DNA from: Ciona intestinalis
Taxonomy: Eukaryota; Chordata; Ascidiacea; Phlebobranchia; Cionidae
Direction: 5' to 3'
Assembly (NCBI RefSeq): GCF_000224145.3
Contig: NC_020178.2
Span: 1,662,100 to 1,726,099 of the forward strand
DNA length: 64,000 nucleotides
The first letter of the stretch is position 1; every line of letters starts with the position of its first letter. Below are positions 22,831-39,563 of the stretch, piece after piece. Both the position numbers and the translations under genes were made by a program. The notes under the pieces are model-generated. The model was not told the DNA's origin, did not search any database, and saw only the letters and a program-made list of their open reading frames with translations.

Positions 22831-25300
22831 TGCTTGGTTTATCTGGCCAAAAGGAATCACAATCACAATTGCTTGCCACAGTATATGTTGAAAAAACAAA
22901 TACATTATTCTTGTTAAAACTCATAACAATGTTCCATTTGTTCATATATTGGTATTGAAGAAGCTACTTAATGCATGACTGAACCTAACAGTTTAATATT
23001 ACGGTTTACTTAATTACTATCATGTAACAATGCCCATATTGTAATAACAATGATACATATTCATTAAGAATTATCATTATGATATAATTAATATACATAA
23101 CCAATGTCTTGTACAACACACACTCCCCATTATATTATGTCAACATTAAATGAGGAAATGGTGTGTTTGTGTTACACTTCCTTTTATATCCTGGCTGTTT
23201 CCTCTTGCCTGTTATTGAAAAATTTCATCTGTTTTCTTGGTTATTAAAAATTAAAGATCTCCAGATAGACTGTGGTTAAGCATTCATGGTTTTTTCGTTT
23301 TTATAAAATCTGGGGTGACATAGTTAAAATGCGGTTACACTCATAGTTGTCAAACTTAGGGAACCTCATTGATTAATGTGGTGAATGCAATATACTTTGG
23401 CTCTGCTTGTTTGTATGACACCTAACAGCAGGGTAAAAAGCCTAATTTGTTGCATAAAGTTAGAGCAGTGTGCAAAATATAGGTTTAAAACTTTATAATT
23501 TATATGATGACATACAACCTTGTTAACTTAAAACATGGAGTGGATTTATCATATTTCTGGTGAACAATTAATGTGGATTATAAGGGTAGTGGCAATAAGC
23601 AAAACTTTAAACAATTGACATTTTTTGTTAAATATTAATGTGAATTTATAAATGATAATGTAAATTGTAATGACAGTAGTCAACTTTCTATTTTATATGA
23701 AGGTTTAACATTATGAACATGGGAACCCTGTGGTTATAAAGCTTGTAAACATTTGAGTGCAAACAACCCATGCTGTGTTAAATCCTAATCCAAGATAAGG
23801 AATAATCCTACTAGACAAGGCTCGATATGATTTGGTCACCAAGTAGAGTTTGCTATTTACTTAAAAGGATGGTCACTGCGCTTTGTAGTTGAATACATAA
23901 GACTTGAGTGGCTTTCATTGATAAGTTTCCTGTGTGGCCAATATGTATAAAAATTTATGACTTTAATAAGATATATGATGGTTTGTCCAATATCTAGGCT
24001 TTTATAATTATTTTAAACTTTATATTAATACATATAAAACTCATGGTCAAATATATGGGCTTTTATATGTTAGTTAAATGCATTATATTAATGCCATTTA
24101 CATATTTTACCCAATTGCAATAAAAACGCAACTGTTTTAGCTAATTAATCAGCTTTTGTGCTTGTATTATCAGTTTAATGTTAAATATCTGGGTTTTAAT
24201 ATTTTCTATGTAGTGTTTTATTCTGTACATCGTTATTTTGTAATTTTTAACCAGTTAGTCATTTTATTACGTTGCTATGGTGACATTATTGACTGTAATA
24301 GCTGTTATGGATTATTTATTGATTACAGTGCAAATTAAGGAGGCCTATATTTAATAACGGTAGCTTTGCCCTAGGCTAGTGTTGTATTGGTATCATTTAA
24401 ATTATGTCATTAACATGTAATAGATTGACATATAGGCCATTCCAGTTGAACTATATGTCTTATATATCATTATTTTGCCTGGGGGTATATTAATAGACCC
24501 TTTTTGCTGTATTTTGTGGGCTCGAATTTGCACCTTGTTGTTTCTCAAAACTGCTGAACTATCCATGGTATGTTGTAAGTCACTTGGCCGTAACCGAGCA
24601 TGTAGTAATTACGAATCTGCTACGGGATTACGTCATGAAATTTTGGCCTACTTAGCACAAGTGTTTGAATCAGACTGATTAGTCATAGGACTTCGCCTTG
24701 CCGTGTAAATATTTTACGAGTCAATTCTCAACACATTACATGTAATATGTATATACAGTCGATATATATATGAAGTACTTCTTAAATAACGCCAAGGTAT
24801 ATAACCCAGTCGGTTTAAAGAGTTTACTTTCATTAAATACATGGCGGCCATTCTTTTAGTCGCTGTAGACTTGCGCCAATATTTTACAAGTCATTTCTCA
24901 TAACTAAACATGAATATGTGTAGGCGCTATATATATTAGGTAGTCGCTTTAAATAACGCGATTTCATATAACAGAGTCGGGAATACATGACAGCCGTGGT
25001 TTTAGCCGCTTTGGCTTAGAGAAAAGTAGTAAATTGGCATACTTGGCATTTGGCAACAAAACAGTGTTGAGTATGAGTAGGGGTAAAAAAATGCTTTTTT
25101 TTCGTTGTATACCGTCGGAAATTAACCGTGCAGTTGTGCTGGAATAGCTTGTTGCAAAAACAGTAGATCGGAAAGACGCATACCAGGAACTTAGCCAAGT
25201 ATGAAGTATTTACGCTTGATCTACTAGTGGATAACATTCCAGCGCGGCTTGCGAGTAACTCACGTAGGCGGGAAGAGTCGAAGAATGAGAGCCTGTTGCG
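22831..25300. other. intergenic, KRIT1 to KLF
   Basis: AT-rich, with no convincing exon. The KRIT1 3' UTR must end here. A roughly 190-bp tandem duplication occupies about 24695-25015. GC content rises from about 25180 toward the likely KLF promoter. Confidence 0.4.
24695..25015 (+). repeat. two-copy direct repeat upstream of KLF
   Basis: Two diverged copies share ATATTTTAC.AGTCA.TTCTCA, a run of TATATATA, CTT.AAATAACGC, TATAAC.CAGTCGG, ATACATG.C.GCC and TTTTAG.CGCT in the same order. They lie 300-600 bp upstream of the TATA-like element. Confidence 0.65.
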
Positions 25301-25326
25301 CGCTTCGTCCGCTTTATATACTGCGC

Positions 25327-25334
25327 TATAAATA
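25327..25334 (+). promoter_or_regulatory. candidate TATA box of the KLF gene
   Basis: TATAAATA follows GCGC in a locally GC-richer block, about 1.17 kb upstream of the KLF ATG. Transcription would start near 25360, giving a non-coding first exon spliced to the coding exon through the acceptor CATAG near 26440. Confidence 0.35.
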
Positions 25335-26493
25335 GATCGGTGCGTCACCGTCCGTATTATCGTTTGAAAGAGCGCTTTCTTCCGCTGCGCGCTGAACGGG
25401 CTTGTAAAAATAAACAGTACGGAATCCAAATTGAAGCAGTTATTTGCAGGTTCACCTTACTTTTTTACGCTGGCTAAAATCCGGAGAATTTTGTATACAA
25501 ACGTGCATAGTGTGTGTACGGTATAGGCAGTAGTACAGCCTTTTTTCTTAGAGAAGTATTTTGCAAATACATTTGCAGTTGTCGGTCTGCTATTCGTCTG
25601 TTCTCATTCGTTTTACTATCTGTATACCCCAGGGATTTGTAAACAACGGACACAGTGCAAGGCGTTCGGAGATCAATATATTGCATGACGAATTAGCAGC
25701 GCTACAGTATAGTGACAGTCGCTGTAATTTATTTTACTTGCATTGAAGTTTGATTTACGCAGAAAGAATTTTGCGCTGTGGCCTTCTAAACTTTTAATAT
25801 ATCTATATATCTTGTAAAAGAGTAAATTAAACCCCATGCATTGCCATTACAGTGTGAGCTAGTTAGTTTTGCTAGCTATTAGCAGTTTAGTGCCAAAATG
25901 TTTAGGCTATTGTAGCACTAAGCTGTTGTTTACGTTTTAGGACTTGCTGTATTTTACATAAGTTTGTTTACCAATTAGTCATACATAGTCTGACAGTAGC
26001 CTCTAGCATATACAAACTTTGCATAGCTGTAAACAGTTTATTCTATTGAATATTGTTTGTTTTAGATGTCGAATTGGCAAGGTTCTTTTATTTTAAGTTC
26101 ATAAGCAGTTGTAAAATAGGTCTAACAAATGCTTTATGTTGTTGTATTTGATATATGTACCCTAAATTCCAGGTCCTTTTACTGTAGGATCTCACTCGTA
26201 TAGAATAGAAAATTCTTATGTTTGAACTTGGTTGCAAAGTGAAAGTATTTTTAACATTAGTGTTGTTCTTTGCATTATAGAAAGGATATTGGAGTAATTG
26301 ACGAACTGTGGACCAGATCCCAGGTCCCATAGCGTACCTCACTGTAGGACCTTATCCATATAGAATAGAAAAATGTTATATAGTTTGCAAGTATTGAAAT
26401 ATATTTGTTTAACATTATATGTTTTACTTTGTGTTCATAGAAAGGTAGTAACTTGAGTGACTTCCACTCATTGAAAGAGTGCCAACATACAAC

Positions 26494-30291
<3,798 letters not shown>

Positions 30292-31260
30292 AAATATTAT
30301 AAAACCAGCGCCGTGCCTGAAGATTTCTATGTTCATCTTTGTCCCCCCCTTGTGGTGGGTATGCTATGCATGCGATTTCACTGTGTGAAGCTCACTGCCG
30401 CCTCTTGTGGCCACTGCGGCGACTTTTTTCGGACATTACACCAGTATTACCGTCGATACCACCAACAACAAGTCCTATTATTGAAATATCTCAACAAATT
30501 GAGGGAGTGTGGTAAAGAATATAGAATAGCGTTGGGGAGTGAAATACCAGGCGAGAATTTCTCCCCACCCACCAGACTCATTACAAGATGTCTGTATGGC
30601 TCCCCCATCATTTATCTAACACTACGTGATTAAATAACAGCGCTATATCGGCGCAAATTCCACACCATATATAGAAAAACATCTAAAATCTCACCGATTC
30701 TTAAACTAAACATTAAAATTAACTGAGTTTCTAAAAAATATGCACAAATTCTACGCCATACATTTAAACATTTCAACAATTTAGCACTAAAAATTAACTG
30801 AATTTAAAAAAATATATATATAATTGAAAAATCCTTTGAAAAAATACCGAACTTAAAATGTATCCTTTGCTGCCCCTGGATGTATTGACTAACCATTATT
30901 ATTATTATCATTATCGTGTTTTATTTTAAATCATATTCAATATCATTCGTTTCAGTTCCAGTTTATATTTTCGCGCATTTTTCAAGTAATAGTTGCATTA
31001 ACTTGCTTTTTTCACTAATATACTGTGTAAGGGGCTGAGGGCAAAGTCTCTATGCATTTTTTAATGAATAGAAAAAGTGCTTTTTTTTCACAAAATGCCC
31101 AATGATGCTGCCCAATGTTTAATGAATGGTTTTGCACATATTTTAGTACATCAGTTAAAAAACTCGCATTCCCGCATTTTATATCTTCCCTTTTGCAAAT
31201 CGATTGGTCATGGTTAATTAGTCACCAATTATAGACAGTTTAAAACGGAATCAATAAATT
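30292..31260 (+). other. probable KLF 3' UTR
   Basis: Sequence after the KLF stop. A 106-residue frame at 30313-30633 starts just after the stop but has no family match and lies in the expected UTR. AATAAA occurs at 31253-31258 and could end the transcript. Confidence 0.4.
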
Positions 31261-32491
31261 TTTGAAACATTTTTCAGAAGTCCGAAAAAATTATATTTTT
31301 TTTATTTTTCATTTTAAAAAATTTACAAAAATTAAATATATCTTGTTGTTGCGCTAACTTGTTTCACAATGTTTGCAACTCTGTTTTATTATTTCCTTTC
31401 TATTTCTTTGAAGCCCATGATGCAGTAATGTCCATTATGACATCACTATCAGCTTTGTGATTACTTGATTCCCATTGTTGCGTAATAATGAGGCTGTTTT
31501 TACCCAATCAAATCGCAGCAATAACCTGTGTAACAATTAATCAACAAATCCTATTATGACATCATTTTGCAGTTGCTACTTTTATGCCGCATCACAATTA
31601 CTGCTATTATGACACGTTACAAATTTATTTTCTATTTACGTGTCTAATGTTAAGGGGTTTCAATGCATGTGTTGTATAACATACCATAGGCGCCAAACTT
31701 GGGGTGGCAAGGTGGGCAGGTCAACCCCCAAAATTTTCCACATTAAGCAAAAAACATTGCAACCAAATTTGTTTTTAAATTTGTCCTTTTTAGCCTCCCT
31801 TGCATTTCCTAAAGTTTGGTGCCTATGTGAAGCATAATGCATATTATTTACTAACTGTGATAATGCTAATGAATTGTAAGCCGTGATCATAAGGTGCGCA
31901 ATACAAAACTACCGTTGCAAATTTCTCTTCATATCTGCACAGTTTTATGTGGGCACTTTCTTCATTACCTTATATGGTGTAGTGAGAATTGTACTCTTCA
32001 TTGGTCGTGATTGGTCGCACTACTTGGCGTTATAAATACTTTGGTTGGGCACGTAGGAAGTTACGTCACAGAACGCAGGAAATTATTATGATTTCAAATC
32101 CTGTTCAAAATATTGCGCTCGCTCGCGCCATCTAGCGGTTGTTTTTTTTTTTTAATTTGTTCCTTTAAAGAAAAATGTTTGTTAAAAGTTATTTTTGTCC
32201 TAATTTTAAATCATTTTTTGTGTTAAATTGTTCCATTAACGATACAATGCGTAAATTGAAATAATTTTGACGCAAATTTAGACAAATATGTGTGTGTGTC
32301 AATATTTGGTTATACCCCTATAAATAGCGCACTTTTATTAGGTTTGTTTAAATTAATAATTAATATGTAGCCAATCTCACTGTCATGTCTGCACCAGTGT
32401 ACATTATTACGTCACCCCACGTCACAATGTCATAAATCCTACATTACGTCACTCACTTAACTTTCATTACAATGTTTTTACACAGTTAACC

Positions 32492-32595
32492 ACAAAGTTA
32501 CATACATGGTAACTTGTAAGCGGGCACGAAGTGTATGAAACATAACACCCTTGTTATAACAACTGTCGTTTCCCGCTATGTGAGGAGAAATGAGT
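32492..32595 (-). repeat. family B single copy
   Basis: CAAAGTTACATACATGGTAA, then CACGAAGTGTATGAAACATA and GTTATAACAACTGTCGTTTC. Two further copies on the + strand lie at 33838-33900 and 33962-34035. Confidence 0.75.
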
Positions 32596-32800
32596 TTCAC
32601 TCTTTCAATTAATGCCATAACGCTGCGACGCTTAACGTTTATTATATTGTTTTCACATAACCGCTAGCCAACGCTAGTGAGCCGCACTGTATTATGAGCA
32701 CACTATGTCTGTCAACCACGTAATATTTTACAACCGCTAGACGTCGCTTGCAAGCTGTGCATTTTGCACATTTTTATTGTCATTGTTGTTGTTTATATAT

Positions 32801-32962
32801 TACTGCGGGGTAAGATGGGATGCAGTTAGCACCTAAATCTCACATTTCCCAATAGTGTTTTTAACAATTAACAACGCCATTTTAAACGTTTACAATTATG
32901 TCTAAATATCTGGGCCATCTTACCAAGCCGGCCCAAACATGAACCATCTTACCCCACCCTAC
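32801..32962 (+). mobile_element. second MITE-like family
   Basis: Left end TACTGCGGGGTAAGATGGGA and right end ACCATCTTACCCCACCCTA are inverted repeats; the interior has TTAACAATTAACAACGCCAT. Partial copies occur at about 36228-36345 and 41643-41740. The interior resembles the first MITE family, so the two may share ancestry. Confidence 0.65.
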
Positions 32963-33265
32963 GTCATATGCTCTCTTGGTGGTCACCTTCACGCGGTGAG
33001 AGCGTTAAGTAACTTGGAGGTCCCGGGTTCGATTCCCGCACAAGGGACTTTCAGGTGAAAACTAAGAACCACCGAACTTTGAGGTTTATCTACGTTCGTG
33101 ACGTCCTGGAAATCGGTGTTACGTCACGGGCACTGAGTGACGTCATACTCTCTGGGTATTTCCTTGTGTTTTCAGCAAACAAACGGTTGGTTAAATGTTA
33201 AGTTAAAAAGATAGAATTGTAACGATTTTTAATTTTCAGATTACCTTGTTACCTATACTGCAGAG

Positions 33266-33325
33266 ATGGACAAAAAGACTAAACTCAACCTTAGTACAGC
33301 CCCTTCAAGGACCGAAGACAATTGT
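33266..33325 (+). other. possible orphan first exon
   Basis: An ATG at 33266 lies 25-30 bases after a TTTTCAG acceptor, and an open stretch of 20 codons (MDKKTKLNLSTAPSRTED) ends at a GTACGT donor. No downstream partner exon was found. It may be chance. Confidence 0.15.
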
Positions 33326-36300
33326 AACATAAACGGTACGTGCTGTGTATTTTATTATCTAAAAAGAGGTGTGATTCGTGGGGCTGAGATAGGTAATAGC
33401 ATACACATGAACTACACGTTAGAAATGAACCTAAATCGCTCATTACTGCTAAATATTTTTCCACCAGGGACTTATTCTAATATTAGAGTTCTACTCTGTT
33501 AATGTACGTCATAGTTCGCGTATTAGGGTAACTCCCCGATTAGTAGGCAGGTGTGGAGTAGTCAGCAATTCAAGAGCAATTTCACGACTTGAGGTCCTAA
33601 GTGTGTACTTCTGGTAGGGTAGAACGATCTTATCTTACGCTGACGGGTTGAAGGGATTGAAAGATCTTATCTTTAACCATCTTCACGCATCAACGTCCGA
33701 CTCGCAATGCATTTACACCAATGGCTAAAGTATGATGTATAGAACAAGCACGACATCGCGCTATAATGAACTTTGTTGGGCTATGGTCATTTAAAGTTTT
33801 TAAGGCACTTACATGAATGAATGTAGACTATCCTCGCGTGGTGGGGCAACGACAGTAGGTATAACACGGGTGTTTTGTTTCATAAACCTATATACGAAGC
33901 AATAGATGAACGTTTCTCAAGTCATTGACATGTATGAATAAATGAACGAATAAGTGAATGAATGTAACTTTTTATCCTTGCATGGCGGGCCAAGACAATC
34001 GTTATAACGCTGGTGTTTTGTTTCATACGCCTAAGATTCAAATAAGCAACTCGGGTGTTTTATAATCGGCCTTTTACTGTCTCGTAAATTATCTAATCGT
34101 TTTATCTGTTTGCAAATGATACAAGCAACCTATAACCGCTACCGCGGGATCGTATTTTACACAATATATCGTATATATAAACTAATATGGAACACCTGTT
34201 CAACAAGTATATGTATGATATATAAGGAACTAAAAAATGTGGGTTTTCTGTACTTCGTGGAATTAATTAAATTATCGAGGGGTTGTGAGTTCGAGGCCCC
34301 TCGTAACTGATCGAACACTGAATGCTATTGGCTTCTGATTCCCCCCCCAAAAAAACTGTAAGATGTCACAAATGTTTTGTTGATTCAAAAAAGGTTTGTC
34401 ATTTGTTGGGTAATTAACTGAAGCTGTGGGGTTGCGGGTTCGAGTCCCACTGTCGTTGGGTAAACGTTTAAAGCTGGCAACACCTGTTGGTCGTTTAAGT
34501 GCGATCTCTAACTACGTCGTGGGCCGATTATTTCGATAGTAAAGCAGATGCGTCACCTGATAACCCATTCGGTACATCGGGTAGAAAAGTGGTCGCCTGC
34601 GGGGAGATGCAGCTCCAGATACCGCGGAATTTGACTCCCTTAATCGATCGCAGAAGGTGTGAAAATCGCCGCTTTATCCACGGTTTCAGGGCGAAGTTTA
34701 ACGCGACAATAGCTCGCATGAAATGGAGCTTTCTAGGACTGTTATCTCTATATCTAGGCTTTTCAACTTTAATATTTTAACGAAAATGAGCGCCATTTGC
34801 ATTATTTATGCACAAGCTTTAAGAGTGGCGAAAAGCAAAGCTCTTGCCAAAACCAACAAACGAAAATGATTTTTAGTTTTTCTAAGATTTTTCGCTCCAA
34901 TCACGACCCGCGTTATACAGCATCACGAATGTTACGTTTAAACTGAGTCTTATTTTACCTATATTCAATATTTGGGATTATTTTATAACCACATTGAGCT
35001 CGATTTTTACTTTAAAATATAGTGAGACTATATTTTATGTTTCCAAAGGTGCACAGAAAAGTTACAAATTAAAAATTAAAGAAAATAAACAAATTTTGAC
35101 ATTTTCAAAATTTTAACATTAGATTATTTCCTTACGTGACATTTTGTGGTTTACTACGTCACAATCGACACGCCCGACGTCACAGCCCCTTCGGTGACGT
35201 CACAATCGCGCATAATCGACATTGTGATCTTCTTCCGGGAAGTTCGCAACAGTTAACACTAATCTTTACTTTGGGATGATCCCTCATCCTGATCCGATTA
35301 ACTTTTCTTACAACTACTTTGGTACAAGTGACGTCACCGCCTAATCCAGACATCCGCCCTTCTACGCCCCCTAGCGAGCTCGGATTACGCGGATTAGCAA
35401 TATAAAAAACATTCCTTGATATTTTAACAACATAATACTCAAAGCATAGAAATCTTATAATTGGCATGCTGTACACGGGGAGGATTAATCTTACCTTGTA
35501 TCCGTTACAAGCAACGACTGCGAAGCGTAAACTTAATCTCGCATGTCGTCTTAATTTATTCCGATTTCAAATCTGGCAATCGAGTTAATTTGTATTTGCT
35601 TTTTTTTATCAAATCCTAAACGCATTACGGATGATCTGTAAGCTTATAATGAAGTATTCCTACCACACAGCTGCGTAAACACACGCGAGGCATAAAATCA
35701 ACGCTATAAAACATTTTAAACCAAAAATTTGGACATAAAACATAAAATATGACAAACCATGCAAAAAAAATAATTAATATTTGTAAGAATTTGTAAAATT
35801 TAGCTTGAAAACGGTAAAAAATAAGCAAAATGTCCTAAAATTAAGGCCGGAATTTTGTTGTATGTAAACATACTGCCTGGACAATAGCTTACGAAAGTGG
35901 TCTGCTGCTCGATGATAAACAAACCCTATGTAGCAGATATTATGTAGCTGTCAATCAAAACTAATCCCCGCAAATTAATCGGTGGCTTGTTCACTTACAG
36001 TATACGGCATCTTCTGCTGTTTGGCATTTCTGGCATCTTTGGTTAAAATTTTAAACATTTAAATACAACAATGGGTTTTGTGGCTTTTATTCGGGTAATA
36101 ATCGCGCATAGTGACGTAATAAAAGAAGGAAAATGCAGACGCGACAAAGCGGGGGACGCGAAATAAAGCTGTGGGTAAAACAAATATTAAAAACGAATAA
36201 AATGGCGTAACAGATTAAATATCCTTGGTTGTAGTAAGATGGGACATGTTTATTCTCTTTTACCGCCCTTTATGGCAGTAAAAAATATCCACAGAAATAC

Positions 36301-37254
36301 CGTATCCATACGGCTCTAAAAGAGCGTTGTTTAATTGTTATAACACGATCACGAAATGGAGGATGTATTATGAGCATTCGTATATAACAGTATATTACAG
36401 TAAACACTGCATGTAGGACAGGATAAATCTGTTTTATGCTAAACCAATATGTGAATATAAGCTTACTCAGATAAGACCTTTTTTTCAATTTATTTGGGTA
36501 TCGGCGTTTCGACGTTCTATAAATGTCGTCGTTCTTCATCAAAATGTTGGTTACAACAACATTTTGATGTCGAATCCAACTAATGGTGTGCTAATAATGA
36601 GAAATATATTTTGCCAATATCTATACGATCAGTCTCTTATTTGAATTAAACAAAACAAATAGTTGCATGTACATGACTTTGCGTTTTTTGTCGCTACATA
36701 GTAATAAACGGACGACGCAACCGCAAAGCGCCCACGCAGTCACGCAACATAAAAGCAAATTCGAACAAGTGTCGTATTGTGCTAAAATTTCACACAAGAA
36801 TTTTTAATTCGTTTTGTTTAAAATTTGAAAAATGTGCCGGTCGCCAATAATTCGATTTAATTAACGTTCGAATTAATTACAGTAACCATCAATCAAATAC
36901 AATTCGCTGCTGCGTCGAAAAACGAGTTTACGAATCGCGAAGAACGCTATAATTGATATGACTTATTGTTGGGTGTATTATTATATATGGATGCGGTTTA
37001 CCATTATACGCTCAAAGGGGGAATTAAAAGTTTCAGTCCTTGCACTTAGATCCCATGATACGTAGGTTTTAGTTTTCAATTGGGGAGTTGCGTTTGAAAC
37101 CAAACATTAAACACGTACCTGAGAACTTGGTAATGGCTGCCTCCCTATCTGTGAGTGTTTGTTTATTTAAAACCGAATCCTTGGTCGTTCACATGCGGGC
37201 TGTATGGGAAGCATGAGAGCATCAAAAAGTTTACAGCAATAAAAGATAGCGGAA

Positions 37255-37447
37255 TATATAGTAGGGTGGGGGAAGACAACTTTAGCGCATAATATCCAAG
37301 TATCCTGATCGCTGCTTTAAACAATTAACAACGGTGTATGGGAGTCGTGAGGATACGATTTATAATTCTTTAAGTATCCTTGTTTACTATCAAATAAAAC
37401 GAGAAAATAGAATGAAAAGGTGTCCCATCCCCCCACCCCAATATATA
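37255..37447 (+). mobile_element. MITE-like element, near full length
   Basis: TATATAGTAGGGTGGGGGAA at the left and CATCCCCCCACCCCAATATA at the right are inverted termini flanked by TA. Interior order: TAATATCCAAGTATCCTGAT, ACAATTAACAACGG, GTCGTGAGGATACG, TTTACTA, AAAATAGAAT. Confidence 0.85.
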
Positions 37448-38143
37448 CATTTCTGCAATATTTAAATTTATTTAAAATCCCAAAAACGTTAAAACACAGG
37501 GTCATATTGCTGGGAAAAAAAGCAAAGAAGTGATTCATTCATAAATGTACAACATCTCATAATTGCTGTTAATATGTACACTTATTCCATGTTTATCCTC
37601 GGCGTAAAAAATGAAGAAATAGTTTCTTGCCAATCAGCGAAAAACTGTTTTGTATTTGACAGGAATTGATAAGTAGCGTTCAAAACTGTAAGTCTAATTC
37701 GAGAGTTACAGTATTGCTCCCACGGTAATTTCATTGCCACGTATACGCAGTAGCCGGGGGTGTCTGGCGAGGATCCAACGCTCGGATTCCCGCAGAAAAA
37801 GCCTCTTTTCTCCCGATGTCCGGACTTCGGCGTCGCAGGAAGTCGAAGGCGGCAATTTTGGCGTTCGACTCCCGCGGAATTTCGTCCTCGATGTCTTAAT
37901 TGTAGCTCGTTGTAATTCTAATTGCATAATGATAGGTAAGTTAACGTACAGCGGTTTAATTCGTGAGAAACCAAAGTGCTTTCAATTCCAAGTAAATCGA
38001 ATAACAGCCACTTTAAAGTCACAACTTTGTTTCCCACATAGTAAAGTCGTTGTTCGACGTTTATATTCACACGCGGTCTTTAAACTTGAAAAAATGGGCT
38101 ACCAGATAGTTAAACCTATATGCATAAATTCTGTCAATTAGGT

Positions 38144-38307
38144 TTAGTAGGTGGGGGAAAGATGGGACACCTTTAGCACATAATATCCAAATATCCTGAT
38201 CGTGTTTAAACAGTTAACAACGGTCTATGAAAGTCGTTGTTTACTACCCAATGTGACGAAAAAATAGAATAAAAATGTGTCTCATCTTTCCCCACCCTAC
38301 TATATAA
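38144..38307 (+). mobile_element. MITE-like element with internal deletion
   Basis: Termini TAGTAGGTGGGGGAAAGATG and TTCCCCACCCTACTATATA. The GAGGATACGG...TTTGAATGTTC segment present in other copies is missing. A family D copy follows at 38340-38432. Confidence 0.8.
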
Positions 38308-38689
38308 CCGGTGTTTTTTTGTGTTACTGGTTAAAATATTTAACTGACAGGGAGCATCCTGGGTGTTGGGATAATATACCAACATCCCAGGTCTCAGGTG
38401 TGCCTCACTGAAGACCTCACCCTTATATAAAACAATTTGCCAATTCATTCAAGTACACCACAAATTTGTTATGCAATTCGTCCGTAAAATGCAAATTTGG
38501 TGTTCAATTTAAACGGGTTAAATTAATTTTGTAATATTACACGCGTGTTATGCAGTAGCAGTGTATAATGTAATTGGATTGTAAGGGTGTTACCACGTAT
38601 TACATGGCAGGGCAAATTAATTAAACGGAATGCCATTTCATTTCGTTTGATGAATAATGTACAAAGAATGTCTATACGACATGTTATGT

Positions 38690-38815
38690 AAAATTAGAGC
38701 CCAGATATTGGATGCTAAACTAATGTTGAGCAGATGTTTCAAACTATGTTCATTATATCAATGCTGAAAGAAACTTAACATTTCTAACTTACATAACACG
38801 TCGTATAAAGTTTTT
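38690..38815 (-). repeat. dispersed repeat copy
   Basis: Minus-strand copy of the element at 10050-10175 and 48790-48900: AGAGCCCAGATATTGGATGC, TGTTGAGCAGATG, TATCAATGCTGAA. Confidence 0.6.
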
Positions 38816-38944
38816 GCAGTCGATTCTTTATGCCGTACACACTGCCCTAAACTGCTGTACCCCTGGTGTATATGGGCCAGGATACGCACTGGTTAACCCT
38901 TAGCAGTCTGGCCTAAATCCCAGATCCCATGGCATGCCCTCGCA

Positions 38945-39300
38945 CTGTATAGAACCTCACCCGTATAGAATACACCAGACTCCTACCTTACAAACACATA
39001 TACTCAATACTTCACCCATATAGAATACACCAGACTCCTTATAAACCTTACACACACATACTCAATACCTCACCCATATAGAATATGTACAACTTCTCCA
39101 TTACTAAACACACATATACTCAAGACCTCACCCATATAGAATATATACAACTTCTCCATTACTAAACACACATATATTGAAGACTTCACCCATATAGAAT
39201 ATGTACAACTTCCCTATTACTAAACACACATATACTCAATACCTCACCCATATAGAATATGTACAACTTCTCCATTACTAAACACACATATATTGAAGAC
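38945..39300 (+). repeat. tandem repeat, about 58-bp period
   Basis: Six or so copies of CACCCATATAGAATATGTAC, AACTTCTCCATTACTAAACA, CACATATACTCAA. It lies just beyond the 3' end of the Sp gene and appears derived from family D-like sequence at 38880-38960. Confidence 0.85.
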
Positions 39301-39307
39301 GATGCGT

Positions 39308-39313
39308 TTTATT
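39308..39313 (-). terminator. candidate poly(A) signal of the Sp gene
   Basis: AATAAA on the minus strand, about 250 bases after the stop of the zinc-finger gene, next to the edge of the 58-bp tandem repeat. Confidence 0.35.
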
Positions 39314-39563
39314 AAAGCGAAGCTACACACACATGCGATGCTCTCAAAATCGCGGTTATATGGAAAGCGCTGCGAACAATGGGTCGCCCATTGCCGCAAA
39401 CTACGTGTAGCGGAGGTTACAATAGTAGCATTGTGACGTAACAATCATTCCTTCTTCAGAAAACTTCAAATTTCGCGACTCGAATTTCGACCACGTTTTA
39501 TACGATTTCTATCCTCGATGACGTCCCTTGATGACGTCATTTCATCACGTCACTCCGATGACG

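Larger units (their letters stand above)
31261..39290. other. 8-kb region without a recognised gene
   Basis: Lies between the convergent ends of KLF and the Sp gene. It contains repeats listed separately, SINE-like tRNA fragments (33000-33050, 34420-34465), and GC-richer blocks at 34490-34740, 35160-35400 and 37730-37920 whose frames match nothing known to me. Non-coding RNA or control sequence is possible but unproven. Confidence 0.4.

Noticed and set aside
24475..24678. 67-residue + frame upstream of KLF
   Set aside because: No splice-site context, no motif, and located in AT-rich intergenic DNA.
30313..30633. 106-residue frame just after the KLF stop
   Set aside because: Begins inside the probable 3' UTR, no acceptor and no family resemblance.
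33000..33050. Possible tRNA with a GGGTTCGATTCCCG T-arm
   Set aside because: No matching acceptor stem or plausible anticodon arm could be drawn; more likely a tRNA-derived SINE fragment. The T-arm-like pieces near 34265 and 34440 fail for the same reason.
34499..34780. 93-residue + frame in a GC-richer block
   Set aside because: No splice sites forming a consistent gene and no recognised motif; the opposite strand is equally open.
35180..35476. 98-residue minus-strand frame
   Set aside because: No domain recognised and overlaps TGACGTCA-rich intergenic sequence; could be a non-coding control block.
37706..38141. Overlapping frames on both strands in a GC-richer block
   Set aside because: Both strands are open and neither matches a family; composition alone explains it.
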